From positions 8,680,001 through 8,744,000 of the forward strand of contig NZ_CP030050.1 in NCBI RefSeq assembly GCF_015291705.1: a stretch of 64,000 bases of DNA, written 5' to 3'. Source of the stretch: Bradyrhizobium arachidis (lineage in GTDB: Bacteria > Pseudomonadota > Alphaproteobacteria > Rhizobiales > Xanthobacteraceae). The position numbers and the translations under genes are program-made. This document shows, in pieces, positions 19,548 through 27,431 of the stretch. The number at the start of each line of letters is the position of its first letter. Within the stretch, counting starts at the first letter, position 1. The notes under the pieces were generated by a model. That model was not told where the DNA came from. It did not search any database and saw nothing but the letters and a program-made list of their open reading frames with translations.

Positions 19548-20351
19548 ATGACGCTGGACGCAGTCGACACGGCCGATCAACTTCTTGGCGAGGGGGACAT
19601 TCCACCAGTGCATGAGGTGAATGCGGAAGGCGCATCGCCGTTCCTGCTCACCTCCGATCATTACGGACGGGTGCTGCCGCGCGCGCTGGGCGATCTCGGC
19701 GTCGCCGAGAGCGAGCTGACGAGGCACATCGCCTGGGACATCGGCATTGCCGGCGTCGCCGAGCGGCTGGCAAAAATGCTGGATGCGCATCTGATCGCGC
19801 AGCGCTATTCGCGGCTGGTGATCGACTGCAACCGCTCGCCCGGCGTTGCGAGCTCGATCCCCGTGATCTCCGAAGCCACCAGAATCCCGCGCAACGAAGG
19901 CATCTCCGAGAGCGAGCGGGCGGCACGGCGGCGCGAGATTTTTGAGCCCTATCATCATCGCATCGATGCCGCGATCGACCGCCGCTTGCGTGACAAGCGG
20001 CCGACCGTGCTGGTGTCGTTGCACAGCTTCACGCCGGTCTATGCCGGCGTCGCGCGGCCCTGGCACATCGGCGCGCTGTACAACCGCGACACCGTGCTGC
20101 CGCAGCTCTTGCTGAAACATCTGCGCGAGGAAGGCGATCTCGTCGTCGGCGACAACGAGCCCTATGCTGTGAGCGATCTCAGCGACTACACCATCCCCGT
20201 CCACGGCGAAGCCCGCGGCCTCGTCAACACCGGCATCGAGATCCGCCAGGACCTCATCGCCGATCAATCCGGCCAGCAGCAATGGGCCGAGCGGCTGGGA
20301 AGGATTTTTGCGGCGATCGAGGTGGAATTGCGGGCGGAGCTGTTGGTGTAA
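19548..20351 (+). CDS. N-formylglutamate amidohydrolase family protein
   Basis: 267 residues. SPFLLTSDHYGRVLP, then RHIAWDIGIAGVAERLA, VIDCNRSPG, SLHSFTPVYAG and LVVGDNEPY are the conserved stretches of this zinc hydrolase family. The classical member HutG converts N-formylglutamate to glutamate and formate in histidine degradation; no hut genes are nearby, so another N-acyl substrate is possible. ATG 19548 follows CAGGA. The frame opens at 19455, but that part is upstream sequence. Confidence 0.85.
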   Translation: MTLDAVDTADQLLGEGDIPPVHEVNAEGASPFLLTSDHYGRVLPRALGDLGVAESELTRHIAWDIGIAGVAERLAKMLDAHLIAQRYSRLVIDCNRSPGVASSIPVISEATRIPRNEGISESERAARRREIFEPYHHRIDAAIDRRLRDKRPTVLVSLHSFTPVYAGVARPWHIGALYNRDTVLPQLLLKHLREEGDLVVGDNEPYAVSDLSDYTIPVHGEARGLVNTGIEIRQDLIADQSGQQQWAERLGRIFAAIEVELRAELLV

Positions 20352-20383
20352 AGCGAAGTGCCGCCACGACACGCAGTGCGTTC

Positions 20384-20410
20384 CCTTCCCCCCCCTTGCG
20401 GGGGGAGGGA
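20384..20410. terminator. GC hairpin between convergent genes
   Basis: CCTTCCCCCCC / GGGGGGAGGG around CTTGC, lying between the amidohydrolase gene (plus) and the DUF3592 gene (minus). It resembles the core of family F palindromes and could serve as a shared terminator, although no T tract follows. Confidence 0.5.
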
Positions 20411-20445
20411 GAGCAGCGGAGCAAGACGATTCTGCAAGCTTCCAA

Positions 20446-21429
20446 TCAACCACCCCGCGTCGCGACGAACACTGCCAGTGCGGCAAAGATCGCGGCGATG
20501 CCCCACAGCACGTAGGCGAAGCGGCCGTCGCCGCGGGCATCCAGCGTAGCCTCGGCAGGGTTGTCGGGATTGACGCGCACCTCGACGGTGGCGCCGTCCT
20601 GGTAGCGCGCCATCAGCCTCTCCAGCATCTTGCCCGATGCCGCCGGCGTTTCCGCAGCGACCCGCGCGCATTCATTGGTGTAGCGGACATTCTGATAGCT
20701 GTAGGTGTAGGACACGCGCCGCGCGAACATCTCGACGCCGCGCGCCTCGCCCGGCTCGCTGGCCTCGTGATACTCTTCCATCTCCGACAGCTTGATGGTG
20801 CCCGGCACGACCGGCCAGCGCGTAGCCATCGAGGCCTGCCGCTGCACCGCCCACGCCATCAGCGCGATGACGAGGCCGAACGCGCCGAAGCCGATGACGA
20901 GGCCGGCAAGATCGGGCCGCCCGATGTGGTGCGCGAGATATTGGTAGCTCTGGTTGAGGCCGAAGGCCGAGCCGAAGATGATGGCGATCACGATCGCTGA
21001 ACCGATGCCAAGGCAGCCCCACAGACCCTTGGGCAGGTCGCGCTCCAGCACCGCCTGATCGGGATGCTTCGGATTGTAGTAGACGGTGACGATGCTGCCG
21101 GCGGGATATTTCGCCAGCTTCTCGGCGACCTGGAAATTGCCGAGGTCCTCGCCGATCGAGATGCGGTTGCAGCTCAGCTTGCGCCCGCCGACCGCATACT
21201 CGTAAGTCACATTCGCAAAATTGCGGCTCTCGGTGCGAAAGCCGTCTTCGCGCTCGTCGTCGGAGACCTTGACCTCGCGAACTTCGGCAACGGATGTGAT
21301 CACCTTGCCGGCGACTTGCGGCCAGCTCCGCGCCTCGCGCGCCTGCCAGGTCTTCACGATAGCGGCAATCAGGATCAGCGCGAGCGGCGCGAGCAGCATC
21401 GCGTAAACCAGCGGCGGTAAATTCGGCAC
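20446..21429 (-). CDS. membrane protein with two DUF3592 repeats
   Basis: 327 residues with four hydrophobic segments (about residues 7-24, 136-156, 173-193, 302-320). Two copies of the DUF3592 pattern lie between them: residues 35-125 (SWPQVAGKVITS, VTYEYAVGGRKLSCNRI, YPAGSIVTVYYNPKHPDQAVLE) and 205-295 (RWPVVPGTIKLS, YTYSYQNVRYTN, YQDGATVEVRVNPDNPAEATLD). The domains are probably extracytoplasmic beta modules. Function unknown. Confidence 0.82.
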   Translation of the reverse strand: MPNLPPLVYAMLLAPLALILIAAIVKTWQAREARSWPQVAGKVITSVAEVREVKVSDDEREDGFRTESRNFANVTYEYAVGGRKLSCNRISIGEDLGNFQVAEKLAKYPAGSIVTVYYNPKHPDQAVLERDLPKGLWGCLGIGSAIVIAIIFGSAFGLNQSYQYLAHHIGRPDLAGLVIGFGAFGLVIALMAWAVQRQASMATRWPVVPGTIKLSEMEEYHEASEPGEARGVEMFARRVSYTYSYQNVRYTNECARVAAETPAASGKMLERLMARYQDGATVEVRVNPDNPAEATLDARGDGRFAYVLWGIAAIFAALAVFVATRGG

Positions 21430-21497
21430 GGCAATAACCCTTCGTCAGCGGCAATGCTCCCTTGGACGCACCGCCGCCTACGAAGGTTCAACGCAGC

Positions 21498-22118
21498 TCA
21501 TTTGGCCCGGGTCAGCGCCAGCCAGATACCGCCGCCGATCATGAAGCCGCCGGAAACGCGCGACATCATCCGCGTGCGGCGGGCCGAGAAGAACTTTCGC
21601 GCGCGGCCGGCGGCGATGGCGTAGAGCGCGTCGGTCATCACGGCGGTGACCATGAAGGTGACGCCTAGCAATGCGACTTGCGGAAAGTGCGGCTGGCTCA
21701 TGTCCATGAACTGCGGGATAAAGGCGCCGAAGAACACCAGCACTTTCGGGTTCGACAGCAGCACCAGGAAGCCTTGCAGGAAGAAGCCGCCGCGGGGCGG
21801 CGCCGGCGGCTCGTCGACATTGACGCCCTCGACCGGCGCCCAGATCAACTTGATGCCGAGCCAGACCAGATAGGCCGCGCCGGCAAAGCGCACCCAGTCG
21901 AACCAGTAGCCCATCGTCGACATCAGCGAGGTCAGGCCGATCGCGACGATGCCGATCACGATGGCGAGGCCAGCTTGCGCGCCGGCGACATTGGTCAGCG
22001 CCGCGCGCGTGCCATGGCGCAGGCCGTTGGCGATGACGAGGGTGACGATCGGCCCCGGCAGCAGCGCCAGCGCGATGCAGGCGGCGACGAAGGCGAGATA
22101 GGCTTGCATGGACATCAT
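21498..22118 (-). CDS. LysE-family translocator
   Basis: 206 residues, about six hydrophobic segments. It carries the classical ALLPGPIVTLVIANGLRHG near the N-terminus and VLLSNPKVLVFFGAFIPQF in the middle, matching LysE/RhtB exporters more closely than the paralogue at 8060. It probably exports an amino acid or a related small molecule. It stands alone between the DUF3592 gene and a family C palindrome. Confidence 0.9.
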   Translation of the reverse strand: MMSMQAYLAFVAACIALALLPGPIVTLVIANGLRHGTRAALTNVAGAQAGLAIVIGIVAIGLTSLMSTMGYWFDWVRFAGAAYLVWLGIKLIWAPVEGVNVDEPPAPPRGGFFLQGFLVLLSNPKVLVFFGAFIPQFMDMSQPHFPQVALLGVTFMVTAVMTDALYAIAAGRARKFFSARRTRMMSRVSGGFMIGGGIWLALTRAK

Positions 22119-22216
22119 GGGCGGGACTCGGCTGAGGTGTTTGCCTGTATTAATGCATGGGACGGAGGGGAACGGAAGACGTCACTGCGTGGCACTGCGG
22201 CTCCTCAATCACCGGT

Positions 22217-22315
22217 GTCATCACCCGCGAAGGCGGGTGATCCAGTACTCCGCGGCGCTCGTGGGATACGGAGAAGCCGCGGAATACTGGATACCCCGCC
22301 TTCGCGGGGTATGAC
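22217..22315. repeat. Intergenic palindrome, family C copy 1
   Basis: GTCATCACCCGCGAAGGCGG and mirrored CGCCTTCGCGGGGTATGAC, with inner arms ATCCAGTACTCCGCGGC / GCCGCGGAATACTGGAT. The same layout recurs at 51201. Confidence 0.88.
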
Positions 22316-22334
22316 AGCGGAGGTGGTGGAGACC

Positions 22335-22868
22335 TCACCGCCCGTCCAGCGCAGCAGCCATCCATCCCCTCATCTCCTGCGTCTCCAGAAACGTGAGCGC
22401 CGCGCGCTGCATCGCACCGGCCTCTCCACGCCCCTGCATCACCGCAACGAACAGATCGCACCGACGCGCGACGGCGACGCCGATCGAGGCGTGACGAACA
22501 CCATCGGGCATGTCGAGATCATACCGCCTCGCGCGGCCACGCAGTTCGCCAAGCGCCACCTCCTCTCCCGTCGCGACAGGCGCAAAGCGCGGGCTGATCA
22601 GATCGATGTCGGTGACGCGGTCGACCTCGTCGTCATCGGCAACGCCGGTGTCGCAATTGCAGAAGCCGCGCTTGGCGCGGGCGTAGAGCTCGGCTCCATT
22701 GCAGCCGCCCGCGGTGCAACGGAAGGCGCGGCCCGTCGGCCAGCCATCGCGGGGAAACGGCCAACTGATTTCCTGCCATTGCCCGACGCGTTCCGTCTCA
22801 TCTGCGCACACGCGCGACGCCGCGCCGAGAGCCAGCATGACCATCAGCATGATTGCCCCGCGCCGCAT
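22335..22868 (-). CDS. exported cysteine-containing protein, function unknown
   Basis: 177 residues with a signal peptide (MRRGAIMLMVMLALGAASRVCA). Four cysteines cluster at residues 50-72 (FRCTAGGCNGAELYARAKRG, then FCNCDTG). No family is recognised. Its ATG lies two bases after the stop of the LVIVD-repeat gene, so the two are almost certainly co-translated and may act together in the periplasm. Confidence 0.72.
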   Translation of the reverse strand: MRRGAIMLMVMLALGAASRVCADETERVGQWQEISWPFPRDGWPTGRAFRCTAGGCNGAELYARAKRGFCNCDTGVADDDEVDRVTDIDLISPRFAPVATGEEVALGELRGRARRYDLDMPDGVRHASIGVAVARRCDLFVAVMQGRGEAGAMQRAALTFLETQEMRGWMAAALDGR

Positions 22869-22870
22869 CG

Positions 22871-24316
22871 TCAGTTCTTCGGCAGGCCGGCAACAGTGCG
22901 GGCAGGTCCCGTCAGCTCGAGGATATGCAGACCGGTGTTGGCGCGGTCGACGATGTAGATGTAGCCGCGATCATCGGTCTCGACATTGTTGGTCTGGATC
23001 GCGACCTTGCAGCGCTCGCCGCCCTCGACCGGAATGCAGCGCTTGTCGGTCGCCGCGGTGATCGCGGGAATGAAGTAGCCGACTTCCTTCGGATGATAGG
23101 GATCGCGGATGTCGAGCGCGCGCACGCCGGCATTGAAGAAGGCGATGAAGGCCATCTTCTTGTAATAGACCGGCGCCATGCTCTCGTTCGACGAATGCGA
23201 GCCGAACCGGCCGCCGCGCTGGCAGAACCGCCCGCTCTCCTCCGGCACGGTGTAGCTCGAGATCATCATCGGCCGCGTCTCGGTGGTGACGTCGGCGAAC
23301 CACACCATCTGCCGCGCCTCGCCGCATTCGTTGAGGATCGCCTCGTCGACGATCATGACGATGTCCCGCGTCTTGCCATCCTTGTCCTCGGCGAACTCGG
23401 CGACGGGCATGTCGAGCATCGGGAACGTCGTGTGCGCGCCGTTGAAGGCGGACATCGGCATCCGCGCGATCTCGGGATAGCGCAGATTGTCCGCCGTCGG
23501 CTCCTTCGGACCGTTCAACAGCTTCTCGCGATCGACGATCTGCAAGATGCCGCCCTTGTTGGTGCCGTAGCCGAAATAGACGCGGTTGCCGTTCGGCCCG
23601 GTCGAGATCGGCCCGTGCAGTTCGGTCGGCACCGCGCCGGTCGAACCAGGCTCCTGGCCGGGCAGGCCGAAGTCGCGGATCTTCTGCGGATGCGCGGGAT
23701 CGCTCAGATCATAGACCTGTGTCATGCGCCGCGTGCGCCAGTCCGGCGCGCCCGAGACGAGAAAGGCGACGCCGGTGTCGCATTCCCACCAGCTCTTGTG
23801 AGTGTCCTTCAATCCCCCGATGCGCGTGAGGAGCACGGGATTGGCGGGATCGGCGACATTCCAGATCTCATGCGCCTCGCTGCCGAAGGTGCGCAGCATG
23901 TAGACCGCGTTGGGATCGGCTTTCGGCAACGATTTGCCGTCGCAGACCCGCACCATTTGCGCGCCGCCGGATTCGTACTTGCCTTCCTGCCCCGGCAGAT
24001 GCCGCAAATATTTGGGATGCGCGGGATCGGTGACGTCGACGATCGAGGTCCCGTTCGGCTCCGCCTGCCCCGTCATCGGATTGACGGGCGCCGGCACATC
24101 GTCGGTGCCGCCATGATGGCCGATATAGGCGATCCAGCGATCGCCCTGGTGATGGATGGTCGGCTGATAGGCGCTGCGCGCCTGGAGGTCGTTGGTGCCG
24201 ACCAGCTTCATGTTGGAAGCTTCCGGCGGCGCGCCGATGGTTTGTTTTTGCGCGTGGACAACAGTGCTGCCGGCAAAAAGGACGAGGCAGGCAGCAGTCA
24301 GGACGCAACGGAACAT
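22871..24316 (-). CDS. exported LVIVD-repeat (beta-propeller-like) protein
   Basis: 481 residues with a signal peptide (MFRCVLTAACLVLFAGSTVVHA). Repeats of the type GTSIVDVTDPAHPKYLRHLP, HEIWNVADPANPVLLTRIG, TQVYDLSDPAHPQKIRDFG and VRALDIRDPYHPKEVGYFIP are LVIVD repeats expected to form blades of a propeller. An excellent GGGAGGA ribosome-binding site precedes the ATG at 24316. Binding or hydrolytic function is unknown; several conserved His and Glu residues could hold a metal, but that is inference. Confidence 0.82.
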   Translation of the reverse strand: MFRCVLTAACLVLFAGSTVVHAQKQTIGAPPEASNMKLVGTNDLQARSAYQPTIHHQGDRWIAYIGHHGGTDDVPAPVNPMTGQAEPNGTSIVDVTDPAHPKYLRHLPGQEGKYESGGAQMVRVCDGKSLPKADPNAVYMLRTFGSEAHEIWNVADPANPVLLTRIGGLKDTHKSWWECDTGVAFLVSGAPDWRTRRMTQVYDLSDPAHPQKIRDFGLPGQEPGSTGAVPTELHGPISTGPNGNRVYFGYGTNKGGILQIVDREKLLNGPKEPTADNLRYPEIARMPMSAFNGAHTTFPMLDMPVAEFAEDKDGKTRDIVMIVDEAILNECGEARQMVWFADVTTETRPMMISSYTVPEESGRFCQRGGRFGSHSSNESMAPVYYKKMAFIAFFNAGVRALDIRDPYHPKEVGYFIPAITAATDKRCIPVEGGERCKVAIQTNNVETDDRGYIYIVDRANTGLHILELTGPARTVAGLPKN

Positions 24317-24403
24317 CAAAGTCCTCCCGGAACCAATCTGTGTTGGCTGAGCTTCAACGCTAGCACGGCAATTTAGGCGCGCCAAAGACACGTTCTTTTG
24401 CAC

Positions 24404-24468
24404 GTCATTCCGGAGACCGCGCAGCGGTTATCCGCAATCTCGAGATTCCCGCTTCGCCCGGGAATGAC
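24404..24468. repeat. Intergenic palindrome, short family A-like copy
   Basis: GTCATTCCGGAGACCGC at one end and GCCCGGGAATGAC at the other. The inner arms are degenerate. It ends seven bases before the -35 of the ArsR promoter. Confidence 0.75.
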
Positions 24469-24474
24469 CTGCAC

Positions 24475-24504
24475 TTGACATGCAACCATTTGGTTGCCTA
24501 TTAT
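24475..24504 (+). promoter_or_regulatory. Promoter of the ArsR-SRPBCC operon
   Basis: TTGACA (24475-24480) and TATTAT (24499-24504) separated by 18 bases. Transcription should start about seven bases downstream of the -10, at or within a base or two of the ATG at 24512, so the mRNA is probably leaderless; no ribosome-binding site is visible. Confidence 0.82.
24482..24497. promoter_or_regulatory. Probable ArsR operator
   Basis: GCAACCATTTGGTTGC: 7-bp arms GCAACCA and TGGTTGC around TT, placed exactly in the spacer between -35 and -10. Binding here would block RNA polymerase, which fits autorepression by the ArsR protein encoded directly downstream. Confidence 0.82.
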
Positions 24505-24511
24505 CTCCGCC

Positions 24512-24826
24512 ATGGATGAGGTCTTCAAAGCGCTCGCCGACGCGTCACGACGCTCGCTCTTGGACAGGCTTCACGCCAGAAACGGCCAGACGCTGAACGA
24601 ACTTTGCGAAGGCCTCGCGATGACGCGGCAGGCCGTCACAAAGCACCTTGTCATTCTCGAAGAGGCCAACCTGGTCACGACCCTCAGGCATGGCCGCGAG
24701 AAGCTGCACTACCTCAATCCGGTGCCGATCCATCAGATCGGCGAGCGCTGGATCAAGAAGTTCGAGCGCGGCAAGCTCGCCGCGCTCAGCGAGTTGAAAC
24801 GCCAGTTGGAGAAGCGCGATGAGTAA
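24512..24826 (+). CDS. ArsR-family transcriptional regulator
   Basis: 104 residues of a winged helix-turn-helix: FKALADASRRSLLDRLHARN, then the recognition helix TRQAVTKHLVILEEANLV and wing TLRHGREKLHYLNP. No cysteine pair of the metal-sensing type is present, so it belongs to the group often found beside SRPBCC (AHSA1) genes. The stop overlaps the next ATG by eight bases. It probably represses its own operon through the palindrome at 24482-24497. Confidence 0.92.
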   Translation: MDEVFKALADASRRSLLDRLHARNGQTLNELCEGLAMTRQAVTKHLVILEEANLVTTLRHGREKLHYLNPVPIHQIGERWIKKFERGKLAALSELKRQLEKRDE

Positions 24827-25283
24827 GCCGAATTACGTCTACGTGACCTACATCGAGACGACGCCCGAGGCGCTGTGGCAGGCCTTGACCGACGGCGATT
24901 TCACCGAGCGCTACTGGTTCGGCCATCGCATCACGTCCGACTGGAAGCAAGGCGCGCCTTATCGCTTCACCAACAACGGCAACCCGACGGTCGAAGGCGA
25001 GATCATCACCTTCGATCCAACGCGACGGCTCGCCTATAGCTGGTACAATCGCAAACCCGAAGGGGCCGGCGAAGGAACCTCGCGCGTCACCTTCGATCTC
25101 GAGCCGCGCGGCAAGGTCGTCAAGCTGACGGTCACGCATGACGAGCTCGGCGAGGACGGCAAGACCCTGCGCGACATCTCCGGCGGCTGGCCGATGGTCC
25201 TGTCGAACCTGAAGAGCCTGCTCGAGACCGGCCACACGATCGGGATCGTTCCGCCGACCTATCCGACCAAGGATGCCGCCTGA
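24819..25283 (+). CDS. SRPBCC (AHSA1-like) protein, copy 1 of 3
   Basis: 154 residues. VYVTYIETTPEALWQALTDG and RYWFGHRITSDWKQGAPYRF mark the start of the START-like fold; GGWPMVLSNLKSLLETG is the C-terminal helix. The fold binds hydrophobic ligands; the name AHSA1 refers to similarity with an Hsp90 activator domain and does not imply that role. Its ATG lies inside the end of arsR. Confidence 0.9.
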   Translation: MSKPNYVYVTYIETTPEALWQALTDGDFTERYWFGHRITSDWKQGAPYRFTNNGNPTVEGEIITFDPTRRLAYSWYNRKPEGAGEGTSRVTFDLEPRGKVVKLTVTHDELGEDGKTLRDISGGWPMVLSNLKSLLETGHTIGIVPPTYPTKDAA

Positions 25284-25750
25284 TGGCCCGCCCCGAATTC
25301 GTCTACGTCACCTATATCGAGACCACGCCGGAAAAGCTGTGGGAGGCCCTGACCGACAGCGCGTTCACGCGGCAATACTGGTTCGACACCGAAGTCAGGT
25401 CGGACTGGAAGGTGGGCTCGTCCATTGCGCTTGTGATGAGCGGCAGGACCACCGACACCGGCGAGATCCTGGAGGTCGTTCCGCCGCGGCGCCTGTCCTA
25501 CACTTTCAAGCACGAAGTGGACGAGGACATGCGGAACGAAGGGCCGACCAAGGTCGTTTTCACGCTCGAACCCTGGGGCGCGCTCGTGAAGCTGACCGTG
25601 ACCCACGAAGGCTTCGCCGACGGCAGCAAGCTGCTCGACGGCATTTCAAGGGGCTGGCCGGCGATCCTGTCTGGGCTCAAGAGCCTGCTGGAAACCGGGA
25701 AGGTGCCAGCGATCCCGCCAGCCGCACTCGGCATCGAAGGATTTGAATGA
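25283..25750 (+). CDS. SRPBCC (AHSA1-like) protein, copy 2 of 3
   Basis: 155 residues, clearly paralogous to copy 1: FVYVTYIETTPEKLWEALTD, then QYWFDTEVRSDWKVGSSI and GWPAILSGLKSLLETGK. Start and preceding stop overlap by one base (TGATG). Translation is therefore coupled to copy 1. Confidence 0.9.
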   Translation: MARPEFVYVTYIETTPEKLWEALTDSAFTRQYWFDTEVRSDWKVGSSIALVMSGRTTDTGEILEVVPPRRLSYTFKHEVDEDMRNEGPTKVVFTLEPWGALVKLTVTHEGFADGSKLLDGISRGWPAILSGLKSLLETGKVPAIPPAALGIEGFE

Positions 25751-26262
25751 TGAACCTCGATCAGTTCAAGCCCCTGACGGTCTACACCATCTACATCGCC
25801 TCGACGCCGGAGAAAGTCTGGGAGGCGCTGACCTCGGCCGAGTTCAGCAAGCTCTATTTCTTCGGCAATAGCGTGGAGGTCGAGCCGCGACTTGGCGGCG
25901 CGTTCATCGTGCGCACGCCTGATGGAGCCCTGCACATCAGCGGCGAGGTTCTCGCCTACGACCCGCCGCGAAAGCTCTCGGTCACGTTCAACGTGAACTG
26001 GCCCGAGCTGATGGAGAAGCTTGGGCCGACGCTCGTCACCTACGACATCGAACAGGTCGGCGATGCGGTGCGTCTCACTATGAGCGAAGGCCACGACCGG
26101 CCGCTCAGCGACGACATCCTCGCCGGCGGCCGCACCGGCTGGCCCGCGATTCTCTCCAGTCTCAAGAGCGTGCTCGAGACCGGCAAGCCGCTGGTGGTGA
26201 AAATGGGCCCGCCGCAGCGCATGCTCGACGCGCTGAAGGCGATGGGGATCAAGACGCCGTAG
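25747..26262 (+). CDS. SRPBCC (AHSA1-like) protein, copy 3 of 3
   Basis: 171 residues, more divergent than copies 1 and 2: VYTIYIASTPEKVWEALTSA, LYFFGNSVEVEPRLGGAFIV and GWPAILSSLKSVLETGKPL. It starts ATGATG, overlapping the stop of copy 2 by four bases, and has an extra 15 residues at the C-terminus. A family A palindrome follows the operon. Confidence 0.9.
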   Translation: MMNLDQFKPLTVYTIYIASTPEKVWEALTSAEFSKLYFFGNSVEVEPRLGGAFIVRTPDGALHISGEVLAYDPPRKLSVTFNVNWPELMEKLGPTLVTYDIEQVGDAVRLTMSEGHDRPLSDDILAGGRTGWPAILSSLKSVLETGKPLVVKMGPPQRMLDALKAMGIKTP

Positions 26263-26270
26263 GCGCATTG

Positions 26271-26407
26271 GTCATTCCGGGGCGCGCCACCGGGTCCGCG
26301 CAAGGCGCGGCCCGATGACAGGCTCCGCGCGGACCCGGAATCCATCAAGCGACGGAGTTGGTGGATGAATGGATTCCGGGCTCGCCCTTCGGGCGCCCCG
26401 GAATGAC
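26271..26407. repeat. Intergenic palindrome, family A copy 3
   Basis: Starts GTCATTCCGGGGCGCGCCAC and ends CGGGCGCCCCGGAATGAC. It is longer than the other copies because the left arm holds an inserted GGGTCCGCGCAAGGC / GCGCGGACCC hairpin. Confidence 0.87.
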
Positions 26408-26409
26408 GA

Positions 26410-27186
26410 CTAGGCAGACACCGGCGCCACCAGCCGCCGATAGAGATGCCACGTCGCATGCCCAAGCACCGGCAGCGTCACCACCAGCCCGAGAAAGTAG
26501 GGCAACGCTGAGACGATCAGCAGCATCACGATCACGGCGGCCCATCCGATCATCGGCAGTGGGCTCGTCACCACCGCGCGCACGCTCGTCACCATCGCCG
26601 TGACGAAATCGACCTCGCGGTCGAGCAGCAGCGGAAACGACACCACGGTCAGCGAAAACAGAATCAGCGACAGCGCGGCGCCGACCGCATTGCCGATCGC
26701 GAGGAAGAGCAGGCCCTCGTTCGTCGTCAGCACCACCGTCATGAATTCCTGCAGGCTGGAGAACGAGGCATGCAGTCCGAGCAGCAGCGCGATCAGGAGT
26801 CGCACCTGGTACATCCAGATCACGAACACGAACAGCGTGACGAAGGCCATCCAGCCGATCTCGCTGCGCGAACGTATCGCCGACCAGATCGCGCCGAACG
26901 ACACCGGCTCGCCGTGCTCGCGGCGCCGGCTGACCTCGTAAAGGCCGATCGCCACGAATGGCCCGATCAGCGCGAAGCCGGCGGCAAGGGGATAGACGAG
27001 ATAGACCATGCCGAAGGCGGTGAGGCAGAGCATGATGACGATGCCGCCGGCGGCATAGAGCGCGCCGAAGGCAAGGCCGTAAAGCGGCAGCGCCTGGAAA
27101 TCGCGCAGGCCCTCGGCCAGCGCCTCGGCGATGTCGGTCGCCGCGACGGCACGCACCACCGGATCGACCTTGCCCGAGATGGACAT
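26410..27186 (-). CDS. DUF2189-family integral membrane protein
   Basis: 258 residues with six hydrophobic segments. The N-terminal stretch AEALAEGLRDFQALPLYGLAFGALYAAGG and GFALIGPFVAIGLYEVSRRRE are characteristic of DUF2189. Function unknown; an inner-membrane location is expected. GGGAGGA stands nine bases before ATG 27186. The stop lies three bases from the palindrome at 26271-26407. Confidence 0.82.
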   Translation of the reverse strand: MSISGKVDPVVRAVAATDIAEALAEGLRDFQALPLYGLAFGALYAAGGIVIMLCLTAFGMVYLVYPLAAGFALIGPFVAIGLYEVSRRREHGEPVSFGAIWSAIRSRSEIGWMAFVTLFVFVIWMYQVRLLIALLLGLHASFSSLQEFMTVVLTTNEGLLFLAIGNAVGAALSLILFSLTVVSFPLLLDREVDFVTAMVTSVRAVVTSPLPMIGWAAVIVMLLIVSALPYFLGLVVTLPVLGHATWHLYRRLVAPVSA

Positions 27187-27431
27187 CGGCTTCCTCCCCG
27201 TCTGCCGGCGCGATCTCTCGTCGCGCACGGATGACAATATTAGCGCTGCCGCGCCCACGCGCAACTTGCTGGGGGATGACGCGAAGGTGCAACGATGCCG
27301 AAATACCTGCAGCGCGAGATGCTTGTCTCTTCCGTGCGATTTTCGAGCCTATACCTATGGACTGCACTGACCATCGTGCCGCAAATTGTACCTCCGAACA
27401 AACACGCGCGAAGAGCGGATCCGCCCCACCG

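Noticed and set aside
22853..24376. 507-codon frame antisense to the LVIVD-repeat gene
   Set aside because: Mirror of a gene with signal peptide, ribosome-binding site and repeats; no family likeness.
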